From: a virus | Virus record (IMG/VR): IMGVR_UViG_3300034073_002333 | Coordinates: 1 to 64,000 of that record | DNA length: 64,000 nucleotides | Reading direction: 5' to 3' (one strand) | In this document: piece by piece, positions 43,234 to 51,668 of the stretch | Numbering within the stretch: position 1 is the first letter of the stretch | Layout of the letters: each line of letters opens with the position of its first letter | The notes under the pieces: generated by a model | Told to the model about the DNA's origin: nothing | Seen by the model: only the letters and a program-made list of their open reading frames with translations | Database searches by the model: none | Translations under genes and position numbers: made by a program

Positions 43234-43587
43234 ATGGTGGCGTTGATGAACCAACTACCAGACCAAGGTCCTGATATGTTTTATACGGACCATTGGAGAC
43301 ATTTGGTTGAATCGCATTTATGGTTATTAACACAACCATCGAACTATCTTCACATTGACTTAGAACCACAACTTGCTGAAAATAGACAAGGTGATTTCTA
43401 TAGTGTTCTGTTTAACTTAAACATCGCTAAACGTTACCACTACGTTATTCTGCGAGCCAATGGAATGACTTCTCCGTTGGATTTTAATGGTGACGTCAAT
43501 CGAATCATTGTACCAAATGACACTGTCATGGAAGAGTTGTTTCGACAGCATCGAGTTAACTATCCAAACACAAACATCTATACCTAA
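43234..43587 (+). CDS. Unknown protein, 117 aa, lone plus-strand gene inside the RNA polymerase operon
   Basis: Begins MVALMNQLPDQG, with GAGGA before the ATG. Small alpha/beta protein with no recognised family. It stands alone in the opposite direction between the gp70-position gene and betaC, an order otherwise conserved with phiKZ, and ends exactly at copy C of the terminator repeat. It looks like an inserted cassette. It may act early because its upstream region holds promoter-like sequence. Confidence 0.6.
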   Translation: MVALMNQLPDQGPDMFYTDHWRHLVESHLWLLTQPSNYLHIDLEPQLAENRQGDFYSVLFNLNIAKRYHYVILRANGMTSPLDFNGDVNRIIVPNDTVMEELFRQHRVNYPNTNIYT

Positions 43588-43632
43588 CAAAAAATAAAGG
43601 GAAGGGCGATTGCCCTTCCTCTTATTCCGTTT
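43587..43632. terminator. Bidirectional terminator, copy C of the repeat
   Basis: Same A-rich left flank and hairpin as copies A and B, with one base change in the centre (GGGCGATTGCCC) and divergence in the right flank (ATTCCG). It ends the lone plus-strand gene and the minus-strand gene at 43635. Confidence 0.88.
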
Positions 43633-43634
43633 TA

Positions 43635-44906
43635 CTACCAACCATTGCGGCGGTTTGGATTATAACCACCACGTTGCGGTTGTCTTACCTGATTAGCCTG
43701 AAATGGATTCCGGTCTGGGTCTGGTAAGTAGCTTGGGCGATTTGCACCTGGTCGTTGATAACCCGGACGACCACCTTGACTTAAAGGTGATACACGTGGT
43801 GCAGCAGAAGGAGATTTCCATTTCGCCAATCGTTCACCATTGTCATCGATTGATGGCTCAGGTTCAACATCACGAACCACACGACGAGATTGTGGTTTTG
43901 GGTCATCCCATGGTAAGTCATCGTCATCTGCTTGTGTTTGTGCAGGTTTAGATGGACTTACTGTAGGTAACTTCACTTGACGTTTTGGTTTTTCAGAAAC
44001 TTGCTCTTCTACTTCTTCGCCAGCAACGGTCGTACCTTCATTACCTGCCAATGGGCGGATAAGGTCACGATACGCATCCAGATGCTTCATCTGCTTATAC
44101 CAGTCTACAGGAATAATCAGCGATTTTAACTGGGGTACAGATTTACCAAATAACTTGATAAGACTGTTCAGTTGTTTCGCTAATAAGTAGAACGATTCAA
44201 GCAGTGCAGTCAAATACGGTGCAGTTGATGAATCTACGCCGACACTGTATGCGTTTGAATCTAAATCACCAATGATGTATTTAAACAATGCAGAAATCTG
44301 ACCTTTTGCACGTTTGCTACCGGTGTCTACATCAAAGATAATCTTATCATCACGTTCCAGTTCATCCAGAATAGGGAAGTTCACCATACACACACGACGA
44401 TACTCAATACCGTCTAACGGGTACGTACGTTGCATGTACATGTTAATCAGTGAACGACCGCCTACAACGGCTTGATTGATTGAATCAAGCTTAGTCAAGT
44501 CCACAGGTTTGGTTTCATCCATGTGCAACAGAAACGCTTGTTGTGCTGGATTTAACGGAGCCTGAAGTTCTGGGTCTGCTGCAATCTTTGCTAACTCTTC
44601 AGCAACTATTGTCGCTGTGTAGTTAAAGCGGAATACAGCCATGCGCTTAATGAATTTGAATATATCAGATTCACCACGCATGATGTTTTCAGACAGTGGG
44701 TGGAATGCAACGCGATTTGTTGCAGCACCTAAACCATCTTTTAAGATTTGCGGCGTGGGTAATGCAACCCGATTGTCACCAATGGTCATCGGTGTCGGTT
44801 TTGCATCAGGAATAACAATGTTTGCTAAACCTTCTTCATCAAACTGAATGAACATGGCTGCAGCAAAGGATTCGTAAAAATCCAGTAACGGTTGACTTTT
44901 TGACAT
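43635..44906 (-). CDS. Conserved-position protein with R/P/N-rich tail (phiKZ gp70 position), 423 aa
   Basis: Start at ATG 44906 (MSKSQPLLDF), with AAGGA seven bases upstream; the longer frame overlaps the upstream gene by 89 bases. The folded N-terminal 300 residues are followed by a disordered tail rich in P, Q, R, G and N that ends NRRNGW. The upstream neighbour also ends in R-R-x-x-W. It lies between the gp69- and gp71-position genes as in phiKZ. Function is not known to me; the operon links it to the phage nucleus and its RNA polymerase. Confidence 0.55.
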   Translation of the reverse strand: MSKSQPLLDFYESFAAAMFIQFDEEGLANIVIPDAKPTPMTIGDNRVALPTPQILKDGLGAATNRVAFHPLSENIMRGESDIFKFIKRMAVFRFNYTATIVAEELAKIAADPELQAPLNPAQQAFLLHMDETKPVDLTKLDSINQAVVGGRSLINMYMQRTYPLDGIEYRRVCMVNFPILDELERDDKIIFDVDTGSKRAKGQISALFKYIIGDLDSNAYSVGVDSSTAPYLTALLESFYLLAKQLNSLIKLFGKSVPQLKSLIIPVDWYKQMKHLDAYRDLIRPLAGNEGTTVAGEEVEEQVSEKPKRQVKLPTVSPSKPAQTQADDDDLPWDDPKPQSRRVVRDVEPEPSIDDNGERLAKWKSPSAAPRVSPLSQGGRPGYQRPGANRPSYLPDPDRNPFQANQVRQPQRGGYNPNRRNGW

Positions 44907-44919
44907 CAGGTTTTCCTTG

Positions 44920-46572
44920 TTACCATGAAGAACGACGCGCTGGGCGTGTTGGTGTTTGAACTGGAGCACGGTCTTGTCGCGCTGCAATATGGCGTGCTGG
45001 GATATCACGAGTGCTCGTTATAATTTCTTGCGGTTCACTTTCCCAACTGGTCACACGTTTACGAACATGACCTAACATGTCGCATACATCGCTTAACATG
45101 TCCTCTGTACCGTATTGCTGGTCAGTTAAGTTAGGCGAATACAAGTGGTCGCAGAAGCTAGGTGCTGTTCTGTCTGTGATGGCTCTGTCATCACCAATGC
45201 TAATTGATACACTGGTGTCACCTAACATATCACAGTTTACAGTTACATCGTAGTCCAGTTGATGGTTCATAGACAATGGTGCCAAGATTTCACGCGCAAT
45301 GGATTCCATCGCAATGTAAATATCCTGACTCAAATCTACGTTGCTTGCAAAGCTATCAAACGACAACGGAGTAATCACGTGGGATGAACTTACATCGTAA
45401 CTATCGACATAGGTTCCACGAGGTAACATTGCAATCTGCGCACTTGTTAGTGTGTTTGTCGCATGAAAGCTAAACGCACCGATACAGTGTCGCTGAAGGA
45501 TAGAAGGTAACTGCGTCAAAATCATTTGACATGCCACAGCACCATCATCCGAGCCATGCCAGTGTTCCTGAGAACCACGACTGTATAAACCGTACGATGG
45601 TGTGTTAATCACCGTCACGCGGTCTAGGTCAGCTATCACTGCACACAAATCACTGTACGTGATATAACCGTTTTTGGTTAAGTCGTAGTTAACAACTAAC
45701 GTTCTGAGTAAAGGGGATGAACCTAAACTGCGTTCACGACTTTTATCGCGAGCTTTTGAATAGACGTTATCATCTTCACCAACAAACGTCGCTGAGTCTT
45801 CAGTGTCTGTGTTTGATTTCACAGCACTTGCAAACGAACCTAACGTGTTAGATAACCAACCTGCGCTGGTGTTCATATCACGACGATTTCGTTTCATGCT
45901 TACGTTTACAGAGTTTCTGTAGTCGTCAACACGATACCCTGCGTTTTGGTTAACACGGTCCATCAGCGGGTTTGTGTTTTGGTCAATCAAACCGAACACA
46001 TCTTCAGGACGCTGTGCAAAGAGCGAAATGCTTTCCATGAAGTCATTGGCTGCTTTTGGATTGTGAAGGAACTGGTGAGACTCAGTAATTACTGAATGAA
46101 CACCGTGACCATACGCTGCAACTGTATCACGAACAACATATGCTGCATTTAGGTACAGACGCAAATCTGGGTCAATAGTGACACCGCGTGTACCGTGGTC
46201 ATTTGCACCTGCATAATCCGAATACCCAGTTAAGATGTAACGCATGTCTGACTGAATACCACCACGAGACCGTGGGCTGATGTCAATACAGAAATGGTAA
46301 CGTTCTTCGTTAAACCCGTTTACAATAGGAGCTGCACAGTGAACATCGCTGGAGATTTGAATAATCTTTGGAGCAACACCCACTAATGCTTCACGGCTGA
46401 AGTTAGCACCACCTTCGGTTGCTTCATCCAGTTCGTTTTGAATATGACCATCAAAATGCGGAACAAACGGACGCAAGTGAATATCGTCGTATGTACCAGA
46501 GAGTTGCCACTCTGACTTATTACACACAAACGTTGCGGTATCGTTTTGGTTTAAAAAGTTACTATGACTCAT
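44920..46572 (-). CDS. Conserved-position protein, candidate nuclear import factor (phiKZ gp69 position), 550 aa
   Basis: No catalytic motif recognised. A folded region of about 240 residues is followed by a basic/serine-rich linker (KRNRRDMNTS), a second domain, and a C-terminal basic tail ending TRPARRSSW. It stands directly after the gp68-like gene and before the gp70-position gene. In phiKZ that slot holds gp69, reported as an essential factor (Imp1/PicA) for protein import into the phage nucleus. The assignment is by synteny and approximate size only; I cannot confirm homology. Confidence 0.5.
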   Translation of the reverse strand: MSHSNFLNQNDTATFVCNKSEWQLSGTYDDIHLRPFVPHFDGHIQNELDEATEGGANFSREALVGVAPKIIQISSDVHCAAPIVNGFNEERYHFCIDISPRSRGGIQSDMRYILTGYSDYAGANDHGTRGVTIDPDLRLYLNAAYVVRDTVAAYGHGVHSVITESHQFLHNPKAANDFMESISLFAQRPEDVFGLIDQNTNPLMDRVNQNAGYRVDDYRNSVNVSMKRNRRDMNTSAGWLSNTLGSFASAVKSNTDTEDSATFVGEDDNVYSKARDKSRERSLGSSPLLRTLVVNYDLTKNGYITYSDLCAVIADLDRVTVINTPSYGLYSRGSQEHWHGSDDGAVACQMILTQLPSILQRHCIGAFSFHATNTLTSAQIAMLPRGTYVDSYDVSSSHVITPLSFDSFASNVDLSQDIYIAMESIAREILAPLSMNHQLDYDVTVNCDMLGDTSVSISIGDDRAITDRTAPSFCDHLYSPNLTDQQYGTEDMLSDVCDMLGHVRKRVTSWESEPQEIITSTRDIPARHIAARQDRAPVQTPTRPARRSSW

Positions 46573-46594
46573 GAGGTTTACCTTTTTAGGTTTA

Positions 46595-48166
46595 TTATGC
46601 TATTTGTTCTAAAAACTTAGCTAACAGAACCCGCACGTCTGCAGGAACAATCATCACATTGTCAGGTTGCAAGTGATGACCTAAGTCAGCTTGTTCGATG
46701 AACCATGGATCGCATGTTAATCGCCAGTCACAAAGAACCAGCTCTAACGCAAATGCATCCACAGAACGACATCCAACGTTAGTTTGCCTATCCGTTGAAC
46801 GAGAACTCCCTTGTACACGATTGTACTTGTACAATCGCTTAAACTTTTCTACGTATTCATTTGGAATCCGATTGCGAGATTCTATCCCACCACATAAACG
46901 CCCTTCAGAATCAACATCCTGCTTTGCTGTAATGAGCAATGCCAATTCTTTATGCCCCCAATGAAACAATAACGCTTGAGCTGCTGCAAAACAACTTAAG
47001 ATAGGTAAACGATTGATGTCAATCGGTGCACGACACGATAAGACACTATCCATAATCATTGACATCATGTAAAACTGCCACGGTCTAAAGTGAATGTGTG
47101 CAGTGTTGTCATCTAAAATACCTGAAGACAAATGAATGTACTCATCAGGAATTGTAGGGTCAATGTCAATAGCAATACGGAATGGGTCTTCAGCATACAC
47201 AGAGGGTGCTGTAATATCGCCTACGGATAATGCTTCACGTATCTTGTACGTCTCTACAATCGATTTACTATCTGGTTCATCACCATCATCACGAGGTACT
47301 TCTTTTTCACGAATGTACCCTGTGTGTTTGCGGTCAATGGATTTGATAATGTTATTCACATACTTCCAAACCACACTCACTACGTTGTTGTCATCAGCCT
47401 TTTCAGTGAGCTGACTAGATAGTTCAACAATGGTCAACTTACGAACCAGTACACTACTTAACAACCATTCAGGCATTTGTGACGTACCTAAACCTTCAAT
47501 GATGGCTGATGTAAGCGACTTTTGTTGAATCGTGATGGTTCCCACATATTCCTGCAAACGAACATACGCTGCTGTATTCGGTAATCCAGTGCGACTTAGT
47601 AAACTCAATGCATGTAACTCTTTGTGGTTACTGTTTATTGTAGAATCCAACGTCGTCATGTACTCAGCCCACACAGGTGCCATCAAACGAGAAGCTAACG
47701 CCAGCGTTAATAGCTCTACGTATTCATCGTAAAGATACGTTTTACTGCGGTAGTTGTTTTCCGTTTGATTGCGTTCAGAAATCTCCAATTCAGCGTACGT
47801 GTGCTTAATGGTCGATGGAACACGAATGCTGCGTGTTGTGCATACACGAACGTATTCGTGTAGTTTGTTAAACTCAATGTGTTCGTACAACTTACGAACA
47901 AGACGAATCAACACTGTTTGTAAACCCAACACGTCTACCATCGTTTTAATCGCTGTTTTAATCGACTGATAGGTTTCAAACATGGTGTCTTGTTGTTGTG
48001 GAGATAGCGTTTTAAAATAGTCGTTGATATGTCTGAACATACCGTCAAAGTTTACGTTCTTTGATTTATTGTAAAACGTTACATCCCATGGAATTTGCTG
48101 ACCATTATGCTCAATGGCTATTTTAGTCAATGGATCATTCGGTAAAGTCAAATCGATGAATCGCAT
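46595..48166 (-). CDS. Probable fifth subunit of the non-virion RNA polymerase (phiKZ gp68-like), 523 aa
   Basis: The length (523 aa) and place, heading the gp68-gp75 segment, match phiKZ gp68, a subunit of the non-virion RNA polymerase that has no cellular counterpart and is needed for promoter-specific activity. The protein is largely helical with no enzyme motif. A strong 26-base promoter-like element, shared with chmA, begins 42 bp upstream, so it is probably transcribed early. AGGA precedes the ATG. The assignment is by synteny and size. Confidence 0.6.
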   Translation of the reverse strand: MRFIDLTLPNDPLTKIAIEHNGQQIPWDVTFYNKSKNVNFDGMFRHINDYFKTLSPQQQDTMFETYQSIKTAIKTMVDVLGLQTVLIRLVRKLYEHIEFNKLHEYVRVCTTRSIRVPSTIKHTYAELEISERNQTENNYRSKTYLYDEYVELLTLALASRLMAPVWAEYMTTLDSTINSNHKELHALSLLSRTGLPNTAAYVRLQEYVGTITIQQKSLTSAIIEGLGTSQMPEWLLSSVLVRKLTIVELSSQLTEKADDNNVVSVVWKYVNNIIKSIDRKHTGYIREKEVPRDDGDEPDSKSIVETYKIREALSVGDITAPSVYAEDPFRIAIDIDPTIPDEYIHLSSGILDDNTAHIHFRPWQFYMMSMIMDSVLSCRAPIDINRLPILSCFAAAQALLFHWGHKELALLITAKQDVDSEGRLCGGIESRNRIPNEYVEKFKRLYKYNRVQGSSRSTDRQTNVGCRSVDAFALELVLCDWRLTCDPWFIEQADLGHHLQPDNVMIVPADVRVLLAKFLEQIA

Positions 48167-48207
48167 GAGGTGTCCTTGTTTATAATTCTGTGGGGAATAT
48201 CATTCTT

Positions 48208-48233
48208 ATAATGTATGTTTGTAATCTTGTTCA
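48208..48233 (-). promoter_or_regulatory. Putative early promoter of the gp68-like gene
   Basis: On the minus strand TGAACAAGAT followed by TACAAACATACATTAT. It is identical at 24 of 26 positions to 57098-57123 upstream of chmA. It starts 42 bp from the ATG and lies just after a terminator, as expected for a promoter. Confidence 0.65.
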
Positions 48234-48242
48234 ACATCATAC

Positions 48243-48268
48243 AGGAGGAGAGATTTCTCTCTCCTCCT
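48243..48268 (-). terminator. Terminator-like hairpin after the SSB-like gene
   Basis: AGGAGGAGAGA/TCTCTCCTCCT with loop TTTC. It lies 18 bases past the stop codon. The following minus-strand sequence is only weakly T-rich. Confidence 0.7.
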
Positions 48269-48285
48269 TATATGGACTTACCATC

Positions 48286-49062
48286 TTACATCGGGATGTC
48301 ATCATCCATTTCAACATCAAACGAATGACCACCACGGTCGTTTGATTGGTCATAACCACCACCGCCACCTTGTGGACGATTGTTGTTATTTCCATTGTTG
48401 TTGTAACCACCGCTGCGATTATCGCGGTTGTTGTACCCGCCTTTATTTCCGCCGCCGTAATTACCTTTATTACCGCCGTAGTTGCCTTTACCACCACCTT
48501 GTTGCTTTGGTGGCTCTTCATACGTGCGACCTACCAGTTCAAAGACAATTTCATAAATCATCTCAAAATAGGTCACAGCCAGCAAACAAGACTCTTCAGA
48601 ATCTTTAATGATGTCACCTGTACGACTATCGCGGATAGTGTGGTAACCGTCGCCTTGGATTGGCCAGCGCTGTTTGTGATAACCATCAACAATAATGCCA
48701 ACGTACATAATGCCGTTGGAATCTTTACCGATGTCAACGTCACCTACTTTCTGTTTGTTACCTGGTTGGCCGCTGTAACAAGCGATAGCACGTGATGTAC
48801 CTGGTTCATACTTCGTGGCAACCATTTGAACGGTCTTCACTAACATCTTAAACCAGTTTAATGAAAAACCGATGCGAATAGGTTTTTTACCTTCATCGTT
48901 AGGATGATTGGTAAATACAGAGATACTTGGAATACCTTTGTAGACATCAAAACCAAACGTGGGATTACTGCGACCCCCATCTACTTTTGGTGCACGTAAC
49001 TTAAACTTCGGGTTTCGCAGTATCGCTAAAAACCCCTGACTTTCTGATTGTTGTTCGCTCAT
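48286..49062 (-). CDS. Single-stranded DNA-binding-like protein with SSB-type acidic tip, 258 aa
   Basis: Start at ATG 49062 (MSEQQSES), with GGAG nine bases upstream. A folded N-terminal domain of about 165 residues is followed by a long G/N/Y/R-rich linker (GNYGG, GGYNN repeats) and the end DVEMDDDIPM. Bacterial SSB proteins have the same plan and end in D-x-D-D-D-I-P-F, where the tip binds partner proteins. I do not recognise an OB fold by eye, so the SSB call rests on the architecture and tip. The place among replication and transcription genes supports it. The final Met instead of Phe is unusual. Confidence 0.72.
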   Translation of the reverse strand: MSEQQSESQGFLAILRNPKFKLRAPKVDGGRSNPTFGFDVYKGIPSISVFTNHPNDEGKKPIRIGFSLNWFKMLVKTVQMVATKYEPGTSRAIACYSGQPGNKQKVGDVDIGKDSNGIMYVGIIVDGYHKQRWPIQGDGYHTIRDSRTGDIIKDSEESCLLAVTYFEMIYEIVFELVGRTYEEPPKQQGGGKGNYGGNKGNYGGGNKGGYNNRDNRSGGYNNNGNNNNRPQGGGGGYDQSNDRGGHSFDVEMDDDIPM

Positions 49063-49110
49063 GGCGTATTCTCCGTTTTGATACATTAGATAGCGCGTAA
49101 TAGTATTATT

Positions 49111-49968
49111 TTACACAAGGTTAGATAATAACAAATCACGGATATCTTGATCATTAATAGTTTTGATGTTCATTCGCATTTTATCAACAGTGGTAATCAT
49201 TGACCACCGATTCTTCTTCGCTAACTCAAGGATAGCACGACGATACTTAACGGGAAGCGGCATAAGTACATTACTCTTATCACCAAACACACGAATGGTA
49301 AATAAGCAAAACGGAAGCGTTGCAGCTTCCTTTTCACCAAGCTTTGTTGCCCACGCTGTCTTCTTTTTCATTACGCCAGTATGTGATTCCAACAAAAAGG
49401 CAGATGGCATTGCAATGATAAACAACAAATCCAGAATGTAATGTGATAGCATCACTATTCCGGGTTGTTCTTTTATTTCATTGGTAGCAATATCTGCAAC
49501 ATAGATGTTTTTATCACACAAATAAAGCAAGTGCTTAAACGCTGAATCTAAAGTTGATTCCGTTGCTTTTGCTTTTGGCGTAGCAACGACCCTGAACGAT
49601 AAGGGTTTAAACTTCTTCAGAAGCGTCTCTTGTTTATTGTAGTAAAAGCTCATGGTAAGCTTTGGGTTGGCTTCTTTTAGGATGGCTTGAATATACACCA
49701 TCTCACCATACACAATATCAGCTAAATCCCGATAACCCGTGTAGGTTTTCTGCTCACCCAACGCTTCGTATGCATTACGAATTAACGTTCGGATATTAAT
49801 AGCGACGACTTGCGCCGTATGTACATCCGCTTCGTTTGCAGGTTTATCAGGATGAGTACCCATTAACCCTTCTATGGCAAGTGATGTGCCAATCGATAAG
49901 TCATAAGTACCTCCTGTTCTAACCACACCCGAGACTGTGGTTATTTCACGCGTTTGATAATCACTCAT
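49111..49968 (-). CDS. Unknown protein, 285 aa
   Basis: Alpha/beta protein beginning MSDYQTREITT, with no clear ribosome site, 7 bp after the SbcD-like gene, so probably translated by coupling. A hydrophobic stretch near residue 180 (LLFIIAMPSAFLL) looks buried rather than membrane-spanning. No recognised motif. In phiKZ order it falls among uncharacterised core genes before gp68. Confidence 0.6.
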   Translation of the reverse strand: MSDYQTREITTVSGVVRTGGTYDLSIGTSLAIEGLMGTHPDKPANEADVHTAQVVAINIRTLIRNAYEALGEQKTYTGYRDLADIVYGEMVYIQAILKEANPKLTMSFYYNKQETLLKKFKPLSFRVVATPKAKATESTLDSAFKHLLYLCDKNIYVADIATNEIKEQPGIVMLSHYILDLLFIIAMPSAFLLESHTGVMKKKTAWATKLGEKEAATLPFCLFTIRVFGDKSNVLMPLPVKYRRAILELAKKNRWSMITTVDKMRMNIKTINDQDIRDLLLSNLV

Positions 49969-49975
49969 ACGTGTA

Positions 49976-51106
49976 TCACTTAGGTAAAGCTTCTCTAATC
50001 AGGTGTAAACAAAACTCAGCAGTAGTCGAATCAACTGAACGAGCAACTAATTCGTTTTTCACCAAATCAGGAAGTGTGCGTGGGTTTATAGGCACAGTTT
50101 CTAACTTCATTCGCCTATCCATAATAGGTTCGGCAACGTCGGTTCCTGAATCAACAAGTTTAGGTGTTGACCAAACAAACTGTGGGTAATTTACGCGTAC
50201 TGTTTGAAGAACAGCCGCTATTGGGTCTGATTTAAACGTCTCTAATCGGATATGACTCTCGTCAGGAAGTTCTGCGATACGTGCATCGATAGTCAGTAAC
50301 ATCTCTTCATGCGATTGTCCTTTCACATCAATATTCACGTAGCGTTTTGCACCTTTGTTCTCAACAAAGGAAACATCCCAGTTGTCTTTAGAACGAACAG
50401 TCCATTCTACAAATCCTTTTGGACCTTCTTCGCCATGTACAAGTCTATCAAACGACCCTGGAACAACAATGTTTCCGAGTACGCTATGTGTGTGGACATG
50501 TCCACAGAAACATAGGTAGTTCGTAATCGATTGATAACGTTCTGGAACGTGAGTAGGTGCTTTTACATGAGCTGGAAGTTGATACGGGAATTGACCATGC
50601 ATGATGGTAAAATCAACACTTGTCATTTGTTCAGAAGCTAACAACGCTTGAACTTGTTTCCACGTATCATCCGGGTCTGGTGACCATTCATCAGGGATGT
50701 ACAAAATAGACACACCAAGTTTAGCATGATGTTCAATGGATAGTGTACTGACCCACTTCACATCACAATCACCGCCTGCAATTTCATTGATGGCGGCTAA
50801 TATACGAGTTTGTTTCCACTCGTGACTTGGTGTCCCTTCTAACAACCTCACCACTATTTTGTTTGCTTTACCAAAATTAATGAGACGACCCAACCATTGA
50901 ATAGACTCAAAGGAATCATCGCTTGATAATGGTAAAGTTCTGTCAAACAAATCACCTGAAATAAAGATGACATCTAAATCCGCATAATTGCGAGTAAATA
51001 CCATCTTCTCTAAGTTGCGTGCAATGAACTCAGTCGGTGTTCTTCGGTGGCCTAAGTGAATATCCGATAACGTAACCCCTTTGATGTTACAGGTCTTCGC
51101 TGTCAT
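49976..51106 (-). CDS. SbcD/Mre11-like nuclease (calcineurin-like phosphoesterase), 376 aa
   Basis: Metal-dependent DNA nuclease, probably for recombination or end processing. Motif I is SDIHLGH near residue 15 (D-x-H); motif II is SGDLFDR near 52 (GDxxDR). Motif III reads LEGTPSHEW, where cellular enzymes have GNHD, but the histidine is kept. A late motif is CGHVHTHS (GHxH) near 198. An SbcC/Rad50 ATPase partner is not in the window. ATG 51106 is preferred; GTG three codons earlier is also possible. The start lies inside the end of the 174-aa gene, so translation is coupled. Confidence 0.85.
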   Translation of the reverse strand: MTAKTCNIKGVTLSDIHLGHRRTPTEFIARNLEKMVFTRNYADLDVIFISGDLFDRTLPLSSDDSFESIQWLGRLINFGKANKIVVRLLEGTPSHEWKQTRILAAINEIAGGDCDVKWVSTLSIEHHAKLGVSILYIPDEWSPDPDDTWKQVQALLASEQMTSVDFTIMHGQFPYQLPAHVKAPTHVPERYQSITNYLCFCGHVHTHSVLGNIVVPGSFDRLVHGEEGPKGFVEWTVRSKDNWDVSFVENKGAKRYVNIDVKGQSHEEMLLTIDARIAELPDESHIRLETFKSDPIAAVLQTVRVNYPQFVWSTPKLVDSGTDVAEPIMDRRMKLETVPINPRTLPDLVKNELVARSVDSTTAEFCLHLIREALPK

Positions 51107-51611
51107 AGTTGTCACGATTAACTACGGGCGAGCTTTTAGATTCACTTGCTGCATCAGGCAATGCAACGCCACATGTAGTTAATACCTCACGCCACATCTC
51201 TTTGTACTTAACATCGTCACTGGAGAACTTTACTTTTTCCATAAGCACAGTTCGCATTGCTTCGATACCAACACGAGGTTGTGTACGAGTTTGCTGGTTA
51301 GCACGGTCCAGGATGTTGGCGGTCTCACCTTTATCCACGGCACTGTCTAATGTTTCAATGCGGGTTAATAAAGGAGGTACTGTGAATACATGTGTTTCAC
51401 CGTCATAGATATCTAAACCACGATACCATGAACCGACCATTTCCAAATACCAGTTTAAGTCGGTAGTTTCAGGATTTGCCAACATAGGCAACACATACTT
51501 CTTAAAGTCGACTAACTGAACTTGTGGATTGCGCTCACCAATGTTAATGATGTCATCTAACAACTGGGTGTCGCGGGCTTCTGCTAAAAGTTGTGGATTT
51601 ACATGTGCCAT
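51087..51611 (-). CDS. Unknown protein, 174 aa
   Basis: Helical protein beginning MAHVNPQLL, with an acidic/serine C-terminus (NYDSEDL) that overlaps the start of the SbcD-like nuclease gene by 20 bases. The ribosome site is weak. The coupling suggests a partner of the nuclease. A terminator precedes it on the upstream side. No family is recognised. Confidence 0.6.
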   Translation of the reverse strand: MAHVNPQLLAEARDTQLLDDIINIGERNPQVQLVDFKKYVLPMLANPETTDLNWYLEMVGSWYRGLDIYDGETHVFTVPPLLTRIETLDSAVDKGETANILDRANQQTRTQPRVGIEAMRTVLMEKVKFSSDDVKYKEMWREVLTTCGVALPDAASESKSSPVVNRDNYDSEDL

Positions 51612-51637
51612 AGTTAAAATCTCGCATACAAGGTTAA

Positions 51638-51661
51638 GGACTCAGAGGATGCTCTGAGTCC
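51638..51661 (-). terminator. Terminator after the 193-aa gene
   Basis: GGACTCAGAG/CTCTGAGTCC, loop GATG, just past the stop codon at 51669. The T tract after it on the minus strand is poor. Confidence 0.7.
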
Positions 51662-51668
51662 GTATTAT

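Noticed and set aside
46595-48166. Assignment of the 523-aa protein as the RNA polymerase beta N-terminal subunit
   Set aside because: It lacks recognisable beta lobe or protrusion motifs, and its length and position fit phiKZ gp68 instead.
48342-48795. Long opposite-strand frames over the Gly/Asn-rich part of the SSB-like gene
   Set aside because: Repetitive GGN/AAY codons create open complementary frames; the minus-strand frame has the SSB-type end and a good ribosome site.
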